This document shows positions 1 through 12,798 of a stretch of DNA of 64,000 nucleotides, in pieces. The position numbers and the translations under genes are program-made. The notes under the pieces were generated by a model. The model searched no databases. It saw nothing but the letters and a program-made list of their open reading frames with translations, and was not told the origin of the DNA. Source of the DNA: Juglans regia (Eukaryota; Streptophyta; Magnoliopsida; Fagales; Juglandaceae); the NCBI RefSeq assembly GCF_001411555.2, contig NC_049901.1, positions 7,884,681-7,948,680 on the forward strand, read 5' to 3'. Every line of letters starts with the position of its first letter. The stretch's first letter is position 1.

Positions 1-930
1 TATTTCTACCCACCTTCCCTGGCTACTATCCCACGAAGATGAAACTGAAAACCGCGAATCTAAACCAAGATTCTCTGATGTCAAGAACATCTCTGATGGA
101 CAGAAAGAAGAAGACGAAACCCGTGTCTCAGGAACCTTAGGACACTGCAATCCTGGTAAAGCCCATTTCATTGCCTTCTTCTCAGTCTCTTCTGCTTCTT
201 TCTCATCCTTCTCATCCGAGTCCTTCGAACTTGGTATTGAAAGAAGCTTCTCGAAGGCCTTCACCAAATGCTTCACCTTGCCAGACCCAGATTCAGGCAC
301 ACTTTTCCTTGCTTCTTCCAATAACTTGTCCCTCCTTCTCTTAGCCGATGAACTACCTACTTGACCGTCTGGCTCATTCCCCGAAATGAAATCATTTTCA
401 TCCACCTGCCCTTCATGCTCATCTCCTGTTTTCAGATCTTGGAGCATCAAGCCCTTCTCTATTTCCTCTTCAAGTTCAGTCTCAGCTCTATCAGAAGCCT
501 GCAACTGATCCGATTCCCCAATCTCTTTGCTTCGAGCCTTGAAAAACTCTTCCTGGGATGCCCTCAGATTCTCGTAGGCCATACACAAACACTTCGTGAT
601 ATTTCCGCCACCAGCCTTCTCTTTGCACTTACACTCGAACTTCGACCCCAAATTCTCCTTCTTGGAATTCTTTTTCGCCACCACGAACTTTCTCTCCCGA
701 ATCTTGTTACGTGGAGAGTATGGGACCGGATTTGGGTTCTTCGCTGCTGATTTTTTCGCCTTCGCTGACTTGATAATTGGGGAGCTCGCGGATCTAGGAC
801 CAGGGCTTGAATGAGAGACATTGGGATTCAAATTCTCCGCAAGCTTGGGATTTTCATGAATCTTTGATCGAGGCCCATGTGGTTCTTTCACTGGTGTCCC
901 CGCCCGGGAGTTCTTACCGATCAAGTCCAT
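1..930 (-). CDS. Plant calmodulin-binding-related-like protein, 5' part (partial)
   Basis: An open frame begins at the ATG at 930 on the minus strand and runs 310 codons without a stop to the window edge, so the C-terminus is missing. The protein is Lys/Glu/Ser-rich and has no membrane segment. It starts MDLIGKNSRAG, has a small Cys cluster (CKCKEK...KCLC, residues ~115-130), an acidic middle, and then the recognisable string VKAFEKLLSIP (~residues 225-240) and MKWALPGLQ (~residues 260-270). I associate this arrangement with plant proteins annotated 'calmodulin-binding protein-related' (Arabidopsis At5g39380 from memory). No biochemical role can be read from the sequence. Neighbourhood supports the assignment, since the Arabidopsis gene I have in mind lies close to a UGD gene, as here. 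The gene is divergently oriented to the duplicated block. Confidence in coding is high; in the family name, moderate. Confidence 0.7.
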   Translation of the reverse strand, partial: MDLIGKNSRAGTPVKEPHGPRSKIHENPKLAENLNPNVSHSSPGPRSASSPIIKSAKAKKSAAKNPNPVPYSPRNKIRERKFVVAKKNSKKENLGSKFECKCKEKAGGGNITKCLCMAYENLRASQEEFFKARSKEIGESDQLQASDRAETELEEEIEKGLMLQDLKTGDEHEGQVDENDFISGNEPDGQVGSSSAKRRRDKLLEEARKSVPESGSGKVKHLVKAFEKLLSIPSSKDSDEKDEKEAEETEKKAMKWALPGLQCPKVPETRVSSSSFCPSEMFLTSENLGLDSRFSVSSSWDSSQGRWVEI

Positions 931-1169
931 CTGTAAGTGACCGGAAAAACGCAAAGATTCGCCGTAAAAAAAATGTGTTTTGGGGTTTTCTTGATGGGGA
1001 AAGGAGCGTTAGCCTGAAAGGGCTTGTGTTTTGAGAAGGCGGATCTTTTGGAATTGATGAAAACATTGAATGAGGAGGGTTTTAGAGGGGAGAGGAAAAA
1101 TAGGAACGTTGAGATTACAGGGGCGCTCTAGTAACGGCTAGTTTTTTTTGGTAGGGCTTGTGTGTGGCG
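931..1169. other. 5' leader and short promoter region of the left-edge gene
   Basis: No gene lies in this 240-bp gap between the minus-strand start codon at 930 and the left boundary of the tandem duplication at 1170. It should hold the 5' UTR and proximal promoter of the left gene. I saw no convincing TATA box. A poly-T tract lies at ~1142-1150. Confidence 0.4.
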
Positions 1170-2222
1170 CGTTTGATGAGCCATTTGAATCTTGTTTTGA
1201 TTCTTGACCGTCCGATTCGCTGATCAAGATAATTCTAGCGGTGATCATCAGATCTGATTAACAACGGTTATACCAGTTGCCAAATTTCCCCATTTTTTCT
1301 GTAACTTACACCGAATATTCTTTTTTTGACATTTTGTAATAGGGAAAAAAATAAAATTGGAACGGAGGTACTCAGGTACTCCCTGATCTATGGTATGGTG
1401 CGGTGGGTTCTGTTGACTGCCCAATGAATGATTGCCACACGTGGACATTATTTTGAATAACCAAAGCCTTTTTTTTTTTTTTTTATTGCTATTTAATGAC
1501 GAACAACTTGGAAATATTTTGAGGATGGAAGAAAAAATTGGAGTGGATTTTGATAACCATTTAGAATATCTGCACGGTGGAGAGAACTAATTTGATTATT
1601 TTTTGCAAAAAAAAAAAAAAAAAAATTCATTTTCCATGTTGGAGGAAGCATAAAAGGAAAAGCAATACCTTATCATATATTGGATTGGATTTTGTAATGT
1701 AATTTATGAATTGTTAAATAGAAATGTTTTATCTATAAAGAGATCTTACAAAAATAAATTTACAAACTGACGTGATTTGATATAGTATATCAAATTATAA
1801 ATATATTTTTATTGTAAAATAAATCTAACGAATCATATAAAATTATGTCAGATAGTGAATTTTTTTGTAAGAACTATTTGTAACTGTAGCACTTCTTATC
1901 ATTGCAGTGACTCTTTTCTTTATATTTAATCAATTAAAAAAATAAGAATCACAATATTTTTACTCAATTTCTTGACCTTTTTTTACTTAAAAAAATGTAC
2001 CTATGATAATGGGGTTTTGCCAAATTTCCGAGTTAGTCTTTTATCATTATTGATATATATTTATATTAATTATATGTATGTCAAAGTTTCCATTAGATTG
2101 CCATATTTGAATATCAAGAAAATATCTCATTAAGGTCAAAATAGCCATCTTTTCTTTCTTTCATCACGGGCAACAAGATATTTTAAACTTCATTCTTTTA
2201 ACTTTTTCCACACTTAGGAGAA

Positions 2223-2451
2223 GTTTAGATTTAGAGATGAGTTGAAATATTTTGTGAATAGTAAAATAAAAGTTAAATTATTTATTATATTTTATGTGAG
2301 AATTTGAGAAAATTATTTTGAGATTTGAAAAAAGTTGAAATATTTATTATATTTTATGTAAAAATTTAAAAAAATTATAATGATGAGATAAAATGAATTG
2401 AAATAAATTAAAATAGATTAAGATAAATTAAAATGAGTTTTGAATCCAAAC
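2223..2451. mobile_element. MITE of the 'GTTTGGA...GATGAGTTGA' family, unit A copy
   Basis: About 230 bp, AT-rich, with imperfect terminal inverted repeats (GTTTAGAT...GATGAGTTGAA at the left; ...ATGAGTTTTGAATCCAAAC at the right). The same insertion is present at the matching place in unit B, so it predates the duplication. No coding capacity. Confidence 0.7.
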
Positions 2452-3181
2452 CTCTATTAATTTTAGCGTTGGATTGGAATACACTCCTCATCATTTTCTG
2501 ATTTCTGAAGCAAAGGAGTCATAATTCTTAGTTTTGAAGTTTGCCAGTCGTACTTTACCAAACCCTACAAGGTTCAGTCAATCATTATCGTGTTGTCATT
2601 ACATTAACGCACATGAAACCATTCTCCCACGTGTACCTCTACTTGTATACTCTCTGTCAGTACCTTTTCTCACTAAGTAGAAAGGAACCAAACTATATTA
2701 TTTATGGATTACACATCAAAAGGTGATTTTTTTATTTTATTTGGTTGAAAATAGGCTTTTACAAGAGACAGAAGAATCATATCATTTTTCTTAAAAATTC
2801 AACAACCAAGTAAGAAATTTTAATAATTTACTGAGTAGAAAATGAATATATGCTCTGCATCGACATGCACCACCACATGAACACAAGGTAGCACCGCGCA
2901 CCGCACCATCCAGGAAGCTCGCTCACGTCTGTGTGCACGCGCGCGCGCTCTTGCTTTACAGTTTACAGCGCATTGCTTTGCGTGGTAAACGCGTGGAGAG
3001 AAGAAAAAGAAGGAATAATCTATCAACAGCTAGCTGAAGGTGTAGTTGCTTTGCTGCTTCTGTAATCCATTCTTTTAACGTAGTTGACTCTTCCACGCTC
3101 ATATGAGCATATTGGGGTGCTCTTGTAATTTCACTTTCGTCTTTTTGGAGAGCCCAGGGGTAGTCTTGGACATGCGTCGCG

Positions 3182-3189
3182 TATATAAT
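3182..3189 (+). promoter_or_regulatory. TATA box of UGDH-A
   Basis: TATATAAT follows the GCGTCGCG context and lies about 85 bp before the end of the first non-coding exon. The block from ~3139 onward is conserved with unit B, while the sequence immediately upstream (2961-3138) is not, so the core promoter is shared but the proximal promoter is private to A. Confidence 0.6.
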
Positions 3190-3267
3190 AGCTACATCCC
3201 CGCTCTTCTTCGTTCACAAAACTCAAGACTCTCAAAGCGCGAGAGGAGTCGAGCCCACGTTCTTCAG

Positions 3268-4172
3268 GTATATTCAATTATTTTGAATCGTGTTCTCTTC
3301 TAATCATACGAACTTTATTCTAAATCCTTAGTTTTCGGTGATTTGTACCGAATGTTCGGCCTCTAATATGTTATGTTTTGGTTAATTGGTCATAGGTTTA
3401 ATGTCTGAGTTCCTAATCCTCAGATCTGTTTCAATTTTACATATTTCTGTTCGTGATCTATTATTCGTTGGCCGTAATAACTTTTATTCTTAATTAGGGT
3501 TACTTTTGTGCCCATCGAGTGTATAATCGGATTTTTGATTATGGATCTGGTGGAATATGTGGTTGGTAATATGGAATTGTTTGCAATTCAATACGTTTTC
3601 TTGGTTATGTTTCGGCTGATCTGTTACTTTCATTTCTATTCTGAGCGTAACATTGGTCATTCTGGATTTGGGTTAGATCTGATTCTTCAGCTCTGGTAAT
3701 ACGTTCTTTCATAATTGGTTAAGTTCACAGCAAATAGTGTTACGTTACCGTTACATGCAAGTGTTCCCTATAGTTTCTGTTTCATTCAGCCAGAAAATCA
3801 AGCTTTTAGCTTTAAGTTTTAAGGAAATCTAGTCAATGCAATCATTTCAAAGTGTCCTTACTTTTAAGATTCGGGGTATTAGGAAAGGAATCAAATTTTT
3901 ATGAATTAAACAGTGCCCTCCCTTCATCCTTCTCGAGATCCATCAGTGGCTCAAAAGGGTTGATCTGAAATGAGGTCTGAAACAGGATTTATTTATGTTT
4001 CGGTTATAATGGAAAAATGGTAGATACGAGATTGTAAGGAGCTTTCTGCTCGACTTACCATCCAGAAATTTATGTATGAATGCAAAAAGGAAAATATTCC
4101 CCTCTGTTCAATTGTGATATCTGGATATGGGTTTATCTGTTCCTGATATATATGTATGAACATTTTCGTCAG
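3268..4172 (+). other. 5' UTR leader intron of UGDH-A (905 bp)
   Basis: Donor TTCTTCAG|GTATATTC and acceptor TTTCGTCAG|GTTTCAAAG flank a T-rich 905-bp intron ending 21 bp before the start codon. A single long intron just before the start codon is usual for plant UGD genes and often raises expression. The same intron is kept in unit B at 21624-22520. Confidence 0.8.
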
Positions 4173-4193
4173 GTTTCAAAGTAGCAAAGCAAA

Positions 4194-5636
4194 ATGGTGA
4201 AAATCTGTTGCATTGGTGCTGGATATGTTGGGGGCCCAACAATGGCCGTAATCGCACTGAAGTGCCCATCTATTGAGGTGGCTGTTGTGGATATATCTGT
4301 ATCCCGGATCACAGCCTGGAACAGCGACCAGCTCCCCATCTATGAGCCTGGTCTTGATGGTGTTGTAAAACAATGCAGAGGCAAGAACCTCTTCTTCAGC
4401 ACTGATGTGGAGAAACACGTCTCAGAGGCTGATATAGTGTTTGTCTCTGTCAACACCCCAACCAAAACTCGGGGTCTTGGGGCAGGAAAGGCTGCAGATC
4501 TGACATATTGGGAGAGTGCAGCTCGCATGATTGCTGATGTGTCAAAATCTAACAAAATTGTGGTTGAGAAATCAACAGTCCCAGTCAAAACCGCTGAGGC
4601 AATTGAGAAAATTCTGACACACAACAGCAAGGGAATCCAATTCCAAATTCTGTCAAACCCAGAATTCCTTGCTGAAGGGACTGCAATTCAAGATCTTTTT
4701 AACCCAGACAGGGTCCTCATTGGAGGCCGGGAGACCCCAGAAGGCGAGAAGGCCATCCAAGCATTGAAGGATGTCTATGCTCAGTGGGTCCCTGAGGATC
4801 GTATACTGACCACCAATCTCTGGTCTGCAGAGCTTTCAAAGCTTGCTGCCAACGCCTTCTTGGCCCAGAGAATATCCTCAGTTAATGCCATGTCAGCTCT
4901 TTGTGAGGCTACCGGGGCAAATGTAACACAGGTATCATATGCAGTAGGTAAGGACTCAAGGATTGGACCCAAGTTCCTCAATTCTAGTGTTGGCTTTGGC
5001 GGGTCCTGCTTCCAGAAGGATATTTTGAATCTGGTTTACATCTGCGAGTGCAATGGCCTTCCTGAGGTTGCAGAGTACTGGAAACAAGTAATCAAGATCA
5101 ATGATTACCAGAAGAACCGCTTTGTGAATCGTGTAGTTGCCTCTATGTTTAACACGGTTTCAAATAAGAAGATTGCCATTCTGGGTTTTGCTTTCAAGAA
5201 AGATACTGGTGACACAAGGGAGACCCCAGCCATTGATGTGTGCAAGGGGCTATTGGGCGACAAGGCCCGGCTGAGCATATACGATCCACAGGTCACTGAA
5301 GACCAGATCCAGAGGGACCTCACAATGGACAAGTTTACTTGGGACCATCCAATTCACCTCCAGCCAATGAGCCCCACCACTGTGAAGCAGGTCACCGTGG
5401 TTTGGGATGCCTATGAGGCAACAAAGGATGCACATGGTATTTGCATTCTGACAGAGTGGGATGAGTTCAAGGCTCTTGATTTCAAGAGGATTTATGATAA
5501 AATGCAGAAACCGGCTTTTGTATTTGATGGCAGAAATGTTGTTGACGCAGATAAGCTGCGCGATATTGGTTTCATTGTGTACTCGATCGGTAAGCCCCTG
5601 GATCCATGGCTGAAGGACATGCCAGCCGTGGCATAG
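4194..5636 (+). CDS. UGDH: UDP-glucose 6-dehydrogenase, copy A
   Basis: 480 aa, the normal length for plant UGDH, in one uninterrupted exon. It oxidises UDP-glucose to UDP-glucuronate with two NAD+ in the cytosol and so feeds pectin and hemicellulose precursor pools. Seen directly: N-terminal Rossmann motif GAGYVGGPT (residues 8-16), a central domain with [13 protein letters not shown] (Lys216 and Asn220), the catalytic loop [10 protein letters not shown] with Cys272 and Asp276, and a C-terminal UDP-binding domain with [16 protein letters not shown] (~331-346). The ATG is the first after the leader-intron splice, in the context AAAATGGTG. All expected catalytic residues are present, so the enzyme should be active. 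It differs from copy B only at residue 329 (Ile here, Val in B). Confidence 0.97.
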   Translation: MVKICCIGAGYVGGPTMAVIALKCPSIEVAVVDISVSRITAWNSDQLPIYEPGLDGVVKQCRGKNLFFSTDVEKHVSEADIVFVSVNTPTKTRGLGAGKAADLTYWESAARMIADVSKSNKIVVEKSTVPVKTAEAIEKILTHNSKGIQFQILSNPEFLAEGTAIQDLFNPDRVLIGGRETPEGEKAIQALKDVYAQWVPEDRILTTNLWSAELSKLAANAFLAQRISSVNAMSALCEATGANVTQVSYAVGKDSRIGPKFLNSSVGFGGSCFQKDILNLVYICECNGLPEVAEYWKQVIKINDYQKNRFVNRVVASMFNTVSNKKIAILGFAFKKDTGDTRETPAIDVCKGLLGDKARLSIYDPQVTEDQIQRDLTMDKFTWDHPIHLQPMSPTTVKQVTVVWDAYEATKDAHGICILTEWDEFKALDFKRIYDKMQKPAFVFDGRNVVDADKLRDIGFIVYSIGKPLDPWLKDMPAVA

Positions 5637-6848
5637 AAGAAGAGGTGCACTGATCGAGCGGCCAGTGTTGTGGTCAAGGAGTCATAGTCGGAGGCAATCA
5701 GTTTGATTCTTTATAATTTTTTCTAATGATTTCCATCGTTTCTTACTTTCCCATGGTAGTCAGATAATTGGTATAATTCTGGTGAAAGTAAGAGGCTCTA
5801 TGTTTTGCCTTATATTATTGTATTCCAAGTTGTTTGGTTTAATCTGCTATTATAATCAGAAAGTTCAAATTTTTCAAAGCATCTGTCTCAATTTCTTATC
5901 AAGAGAGTTGCAATTTGATAATTCATATCAGATTATCTGCTCACTATGCAAACTGTTGGATTTGGAATTTAACTCGAATTCATATGGGGCTTCGAATTCA
6001 TATGGGCTGTTTATGAATTGTATTCCAAGCATTGATGAGGAAGGACATCATAATTGTGCAGCTATGATCTTGATTAAAGATAAGGAGTTTGGAGATGATA
6101 AATTTATTTATTCAGCAACACCAACCCACATTGGCTCGGCAATAAAATAAGATCGTAAGATTAGCATTGTTCAACTATTAAAATTATTAATTTATAAAAT
6201 ATTCAAACTCTATAATATAATTTATATTTTAAATCATATCAACTCATAGATCTTCCTTTCTCAAAATGAAAAAAAAAAAAAAACTAAGAGATTTTTCTTA
6301 TATTGGATCAAACTTTAACAAAGGATATAAGCTATCTTCCGTTGAAAAAATAGAGTTATAATTTTTAGATAATTATGATTAAAATAAGAATTTATTCTAT
6401 ACTTTTTAATTGTTAATTTTGAGATGATGTGATTAAATTAAAGTGAATTTTTATTAATAATAATTATATTAAAGTTGTATATGAATAGTAACTCTCTAGT
6501 TACCTGAGAAAATAACAAGACTAATAATATTATATCTTTAATTTATACCACTAACTCGTGACTTATTAAAAAATTTAAAAAAATATATTTAAAATAAAAT
6601 AATATATATATGTTTTTAATTTTTTAATAAATCATATCATACCGCATTATTATATAAGAGAATAAAATAAATGATATAAATTAGTAACGTGATAGCATTA
6701 CTCAAATAATAATTTCCGAAGAGAATGATAGTTTTACGAGATTAACATGACAGGATCATCTTTCGTGATTTTCCTGGGCTGTCCCCACCCCACTGTCCGG
6801 AAATCCCATTTTTTCCAGAGTGTCATCTTACGTAATTTTCTTCAGGTT
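5637..6848. other. UGDH-A 3' region and ELM2-SANT upstream region
   Basis: No credible gene. The first ~430 bp are the UGDH 3' UTR and downstream DNA, conserved with unit B apart from a 52-bp and a ~50-bp length difference. The stretch 6076-6848 is absent from unit B and is very AT-rich. It should contain the promoter of the ELM2-SANT gene. A 122-codon open frame at 5782-6150 lies in UTR sequence and looks spurious. Confidence 0.5.
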
Positions 6849-7524
6849 CTTGACTCCTTCAGTCGTCTCACTTTTCTCGTTTTCGGCGTCCTGAATCAAA
6901 TGTTCGTTTCCTCGGATCACCACCGAAACGATAAAATTGGTACCAAAAGCTATGTTCTTAAAAGACTGTAAATCTTTTGGGTCCATTTCCTCATCCCAAT
7001 CATTGTAATTCCGATCCAGATTCCTACCGATCCCTCGATCGGATCTCTTAATTTGATCTTTCTTAGTCCGATCCACTCCTTCCTCTGCGGATTTATTCCA
7101 ATTTTACGCCTGTGTTTCTTGATTTCGATTCTAGGGTTAGGGTTTCTGAAAAATTGTGGGAAACTTTTCGATTTCGTTAATCTGTAAATCAAAGTGCGTG
7201 TATGGCTTTACGATGATCCAAATCCATCTGGGTTGTTCGTAATTCCCCGGATTCTTTTGAAAACTTGAGCAGTTTTTTGGATTTTTCGAACTTTTCATTT
7301 TTTAAATTATTTGTATCAATATATTTGGATACACGTTGTATTATATATCTTGATTTCTTATAAACCTGGGTTTCTTCCTTTGAAACTAGGATCTAGAATT
7401 TTGAGGATTTGGGGTTTCTATAAACTGGGTTTTGATTGGTCTTTTTTTATTTGCTCACCTCCCCATCCGTTGCTATTCTTCTTTTTCAGTAATTCTCCAG
7501 GTTACACCAGAGCTTGCAGCTGAG

Positions 7525-8834
7525 GTATAATTTTATTGTTATTAATTTAGTAAAAGTTATTTTTGTTATTTTAATGTAGGAGCTTATTTTTATTAAGTAA
7601 AAATAAGTTCAAATCATATAATTGCAATACTGATTAAGCATCAGAAAAAATCTATATTGGAAAGAAAAAGGAACGAAATAGACTTAAAGAAAACGATACA
7701 CGACATTCAAATATGTTCTTTGTTTGTAATGTTTCAAATATTTTGATCAGAATGAGTTAGCGTACTTGATTTTCAGAAAATAGGGAAAGGATATATTAAG
7801 TCAAGAAATTAAATATTTTGTGGACTACTAATGGGAATTGGTTCTCGTGGATAACTCTGGAAATTGTAGCCATAAACTGTAGCATGTGTAGGATAATTAT
7901 TCCAGCTGGTGTGTATTATATTTAGATGGTAAGAAGGCACTTATCAAAACGGTTTAGATGGTAAGAAGTAAGAATGATGATACAAAGTTGACGCCTTCTC
8001 ATTTTTAATTGGAATTTCACATCATGGAATTTGGTGGTCCCTTTTTTAAGAAGATAGGTCAAAACATTCTTTTTGTAAGTAAAGAAGATGGGTCAAAACA
8101 TAAAGATGTACATCAATTGAATCTAGGCTTGAACTTAAACTTATATTTGGTTTCGTGATGTCAGTGTCAGCTCTAGAGTTTTAGTGGTATTTAGCTACCC
8201 CTTAAATCATACTGGCCGACTATAATTATCATTTCATATTTGCATTTGTAAATCTCAGTTCTTTATCCTATTGGAAAATATAAGGTTTCTTATTTAGCTT
8301 CTTATAGCATTTTTGTTCTGATTGTTTTGAATAGGGCAGGTTTGGGGGGTGGGATGAAACACAAAATTCTCATATCATCATTACACCTTTTTCAAATCCC
8401 CATACAAAATATAATATACAATTTAATTTTTTCAAATCCCAATACAATAATAATACTAAAACATAATACTTTAAACACTCAAACAAAACACAAAATTCTC
8501 ATCTCACTCTCCAAACCTGCCCTATTTGATTTTTTGAAATATACGTTAGCTTGAATTAAATACCAGACCTTGTTGTCTTGGAAGTTAATTCTATTGACCA
8601 TGGTACTTGGACCAAATGACATTCCTTCTCCCAGAAATTGTGAGTTGGGGAGTGATGTCACAGGTATAAGAGTTTTGATTTACCCAAAAATAGAAAATAA
8701 AAAAGAAATCATTATTTTCTTCCTATTTTAAAGTACCCGGTTTACTAATCTCTGCTTCACATGAAATCTACAATTTCTATGAACTTTGCATATATTTAAT
8801 GTTTTGACTCTGTCAAGCTAATTCTGGCTTGCAG
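7525..8834 (+). other. Probable 5' UTR intron of the ELM2-SANT gene
   Basis: GCAGCTGAG|GTATAATT at 7524/7525 is a good donor. TTCTGGCTTGCAG|GGCAAAAATG at 8834/8835 is a good acceptor eight nucleotides before the start codon. The region upstream (about 6850-7524), with CTAGGGTTAGGGTTTC, reads like a plant 5' leader. The intron carries a 189-bp MITE and is heavily deleted in unit B. Confidence 0.55.
8334..8522. mobile_element. 189-bp MITE with GGGCAGGTTTGG termini
   Basis: Perfect terminal repeats GGGCAGGTTTGG / CCAAACCTGCCC are flanked by TA on both sides, consistent with a TA target site. The interior is AT-rich with subterminal repeats (ACAAAATTCTCAT at both ends). It sits in the leader intron of the ELM2-SANT gene. 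Unit B lacks the whole surrounding segment, so the insertion cannot be dated against the duplication. A degenerate relative lies at 16079-16297. Confidence 0.8.
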
Positions 8835-8841
8835 GGCAAAA

Positions 8842-10880
8842 ATGATGCAGAAGCGGCCTTTTGTTGACGAGGATTCTTATGATATTGCTTCTAAGCAACC
8901 AAGATTGGAGGAACATGCTAGTCAGGTTGCTCATACTATCGACACCGACACGGTCTCTTCTATCAATGCTCCTGAGAAGCCCCAAACAGGTAATATATGG
9001 TTGATATTTTCATTCAAGTTGTTGGAGATTCTTGGTGAGGGAAAATTATATATTTTTTTTGTGTCATCCCAACTGGTCTTGCTCTAAATAATATGCATTT
9101 GATAGTTTTGTGCATATAACAACTTGGCGAAGTTGCCTTAGATACTGAAGTATTTAGAATTGCTTGCACAAGTTTTTTTTTTTCCTTTTACAAACACACC
9201 ATGTAAAGATCCAAAAAAAAAAAAAAAAATCATTACAAGTTCTTGATACATGGGTTGGTGTTATTAGATGGATTTTGAGTAAGGAATCTTGTGTACTTGG
9301 GCTTTGCTTAGATTTCTATTAACAAAATTATTTACTTAGCAACAAACAAATGGTGACGCAGTTTGTGTTTTTTCACATATATAGTTACTTTGAATCAAAC
9401 AACAGGTCGTGGCTGTGACTTTGTTTGTGGTAAAATTATTTGAAAAATCTTTATATATCTTTTTTTCCACTGACAAATAAACTTGCACTGGACCTTTCTC
9501 ATTGAATTTCTTATCACTTGCATATCTTTCATCAGTCACATCAGGATTAATGCCACCACGGTTTATTGTTTATATTTCAATTCAGTTTTAAACCTGACCT
9601 AATTCCCATATGAAGATGGTGAAGGTGGGGCCAAGTTTACTAAATTTCAAGACGAAGGCAGGCTTGTAAATGACTCAGCCACTGAAGTCTCAAACGAGAC
9701 CAAGGTACTAGAAACTGGTGTTTCTGGCAGCATTTCCAATTTTTTGTGGGTTAACGAAAGAATTATTGGAGCTGATGTTAGATCAGAGGCAGCAGCTCAT
9801 TTATCATTTTTTCCAGAATTTTTTCAACCTCGACACCAGCTAAAAGCTTTATATCACTCTGATGAGCTCTATTCATCCCTTTTCAATTGTCCTCCTACAA
9901 AGCCTGTTTCTGTTGGACCAGAGCATCAAGCTTTTGTTCCAGAATGGGGTGTACAGCCTCTGAATAACTCTTCACATCTGGATCAGTCAGATGGAGGCCT
10001 TTTTATTGATGATATTAATGAGTTGCTGATGGGTAAATGTGTTATTCCAATGCCTGACCTTGAAGCATCTACAAACTCTTGCTATGAAAGTGGCCAAACC
10101 AGACATGACTGTAGGTGCCTTGATGAGGGTTCTGTAAGGTGCGTGAGACAACATGTAATGGAAGTCAGAGAGAAGCTAAGGGAAAATCTTGGCCGTGAGA
10201 TATTTGAGGAGTTGGGGTTTGGTGAGATGGGAGAGGAGGTTGCGAAGAAATGGACTTTAGAGGAAGAACGGGCCTTCCATGAGGTTGTCCTTTCTAACCC
10301 TGCTTCATTGGATAAAAACTTTTGGGACCATCTCTTGGCAGTTTTCCCTTCTCGGACAAAGAAGGATCTTGTTTGCTATTATTTCAACGTCTTTGTAGTT
10401 CGGAAACGTGCTGAGCAGAATAGATTTGATCCGCTAAACGTTGATAGTGACAATGATGAATGGCTGAAGAGTGAACTCGAACCACTAGAGGAAGATGAAG
10501 ACTCTGTGGTGGAGTCTCCTTTTGATCAAGCTGCTGCCGTATATTATCAGGAAGATCAAATTGATTTCCTTGAAGACATTGAGGTTGGGGAAGAGGTGAA
10601 TGATTGTGAAGATGGTGCTGACATTGTAACTTGCAGGGTTGGATCAGACGAAGAGGATGAAGGATATATAGATGATATTTCAGGGACACATGTTAGTAAT
10701 TCCGTTGGTGATTGTCGTGGTGATGTTGATTTAGAGCTTTGTGGTAAAATTTCCTGTAGTAATGGTGAGGATGATGTTCAAGATGACTCCTGCACATCAT
10801 ACGAGTGTCAGCAGGACAGGGTTGAAACTTGTGGTCCACCTGATGCGAGGATTGATGCTAGAGAGTCCAGTGAAGAATGA
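8842..10880 (+). CDS. ELM2-SANT (MYB-like) chromatin/transcription regulator, intact copy A
   Basis: Two coding exons, 8842-8989 and 9616-10880 (donor CAAACAG|GTAATA, acceptor ATGAAG|ATGGTG, phase 1), give 470 aa. Exon 1 encodes a basic start MMQKRPFVDEDSYD. An ELM2 domain begins near residue 147 with SVGPEHQAFVPEW. A SANT/MYB repeat begins at Trp262 (KKWTLEEERAFHEVV, then FWDHLLAVFP and KDLVCYYFNVFVVRKR). The last ~150 residues are strongly acidic and low in complexity. ELM2-SANT proteins generally link to histone deacetylase complexes in the nucleus. That role is known of the family and not shown here. From memory this matches Arabidopsis At1g26580, which lies next to UGD1. Its duplicate in unit B is destroyed, so this is the only working copy in the window. 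Confidence 0.88.
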
Positions 10881-12397
10881 AACACTTGAAGATGCATCCT
10901 AGAAAATAGTCGAGTGGTTGATCACATTCCATCATACATTTATGAGCCTTGCAATAGTGAATGGTAGGTGGGCAAGAGTTGATTTTACCCATATGCAGTT
11001 TGGATGAAGATGTTTCCTTTGAGGAATCTTGCATGATGGCAGGTGCCAAGTATCAAATGCAGCCGATTGTTTCCTCTGGTTCTCTTATCCCCATCAGAAG
11101 ACAGCTATCAAATACAACTGACTGTTCCCTCTGGTTCTCTCAGTACCATATTAGTCATCTTGGGCATCACTCGTTCCATTCCTTTCAAGGGTCGGATGGA
11201 ATTTTATACAAAATTTCAAAGAGATGGCTAATTCAGTTTTCTTTGTAAGACCATATGCGCGTTGGGAGATGTAGAACCATTTAGTATATTCCCAGGAAAT
11301 TATTGATCTCCGTGAGTGTCAAATAAATACTAAGAAATTTTGCATTGAAGTTAGCATCATGCAGAACACTCATCTGCAAAAACCAATTTCTGTTTATCTT
11401 TATCAGGATTAGCTTGAGAATGGCATGTGACTCATTTCTGAATGCCAAAGGGCTTCGATGAATCTTTGTAGCACGCACAGACGATGCTCTTTCTTGTATA
11501 TGTCTCGTATACTTGGGATTTTTCCTTGCTCTTTCTTGGGATTTTTCCTTTCGTCTGGGTCAAATTGATTATTTTTGTCATGTTTTGCTATTGATTTATT
11601 TATCAGTGACTATGCGTGTTATCCCTATGCTTAAAACTCTGCTGTCTGGACGGCTACTAAGCATGACAAATGCCAAAAATCCTTGCCAATGTCTTGTATT
11701 AAGCTTTCCTAGGTACTTCCGCCAACAATATACAGCTATATTCTCCCAATGAGCTCCAGATGATCCAAAATATTTGTCCCTGGAATTTTCTTTTCTTTTT
11801 CTTTTAGTTTCCTTTTTCGCATTAAGAGCGTAAATGACATTAAGGCCACCATCTCTTTCGCAGACAAGTTCTGTTTCCTGAAATGATCAGAAAAGAAAAC
11901 TTATTTCCATCAGAAAGACAATTCGAGGAAAAACCGATCTGAAAATAAAAAGTGTTCTTTTATTTCCGATCATTAAAAAGAATAGTAGCTAAAAAAAATG
12001 AGAAATAATATTTTTTTTAATGTTAGATATATTTATGGATTGTGCAAGTGTTGTACATTTCTTTTTTGAAAAAGAGTGTGATTTACTATTAAAAAATTAA
12101 TTTTTTATATAAATCTCATATTTACTTTTTTTTTTTTAAAAAAATATAAACGCTTATCACTATATAACTGTATATGGTTAACATGGAAGCTGATCCAGCC
12201 AACTTGGTACTCAGGAGGGCCGGCTACATGTTTCCTGGATCTGAGATTCTGAGCCATGTTGGCCAGGCTGTTAATACCTCTCTGAAGTCACTACTAACAA
12301 AGAAAATCCTTAGAATCTCCCATCTGCTAACACCTTAAAAGAAAAAACAATTCAGGATTGATGCAACATCTTAATTTAACTTGTTAAAGTTTTCTTA
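10881..12397. other. ELM2-SANT 3' region and intergenic spacer
   Basis: The first ~490 bp are conserved in unit B (27428-27925) and probably include the 3' UTR. From 11362 to 13914 the sequence exists only in unit A. I see no gene. A short repeat at 12025-12175 (GCAAGTGTTGTACATTTC...ATCTCATATTTAC) resembles one at 17020-17165 and is probably an old miniature element. Confidence 0.45.
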
Positions 12398-12798
12398 GAG
12401 CATCCCCATCCGATTCTGCATTTCTCCCTCATCCCCATAATTTAGGGATTATTTTAAGATTTTGGAGAGAAACTCTCTCCATCCCAATCCTCATTTTGCG
12501 GTTTGTTTATACGGCGTCTTCTTCATCCCGCGAAAACCCTCTCCATCGGTTGGCCCCTTTCTCGCAACACCAACGAACGCAGTACATACCTCTATCGGCA
12601 ATTTTTGTAAGTTTTTTATTTCGGATTTTTTAAAATCAAAACCGTTTCTCTCTTCCCTTATTTTCCCTAATTTTCTTTGAATATATCTCTCCTTCTATGT
12701 TTCTCTATTCCCATTTTTCTTCCTCCTGACGCCATGATCAAGGTAAGCATACAAGAACTTCAACTCTGTTTCTGGCTCGGCGATGTCTTCGTTGTTTA

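Noticed and set aside
5782..6150. 122-codon plus-strand open frame after UGDH-A
   Set aside because: It lies in UGDH 3' UTR sequence. Unit B has a differently broken version of the same region, and the composition is not that of coding sequence.
10384..10689. Minus-strand 101-codon frame opposite the ELM2-SANT acidic tail
   Set aside because: Shadow of the GA-rich coding strand. It recurs in unit B only because the DNA is duplicated.
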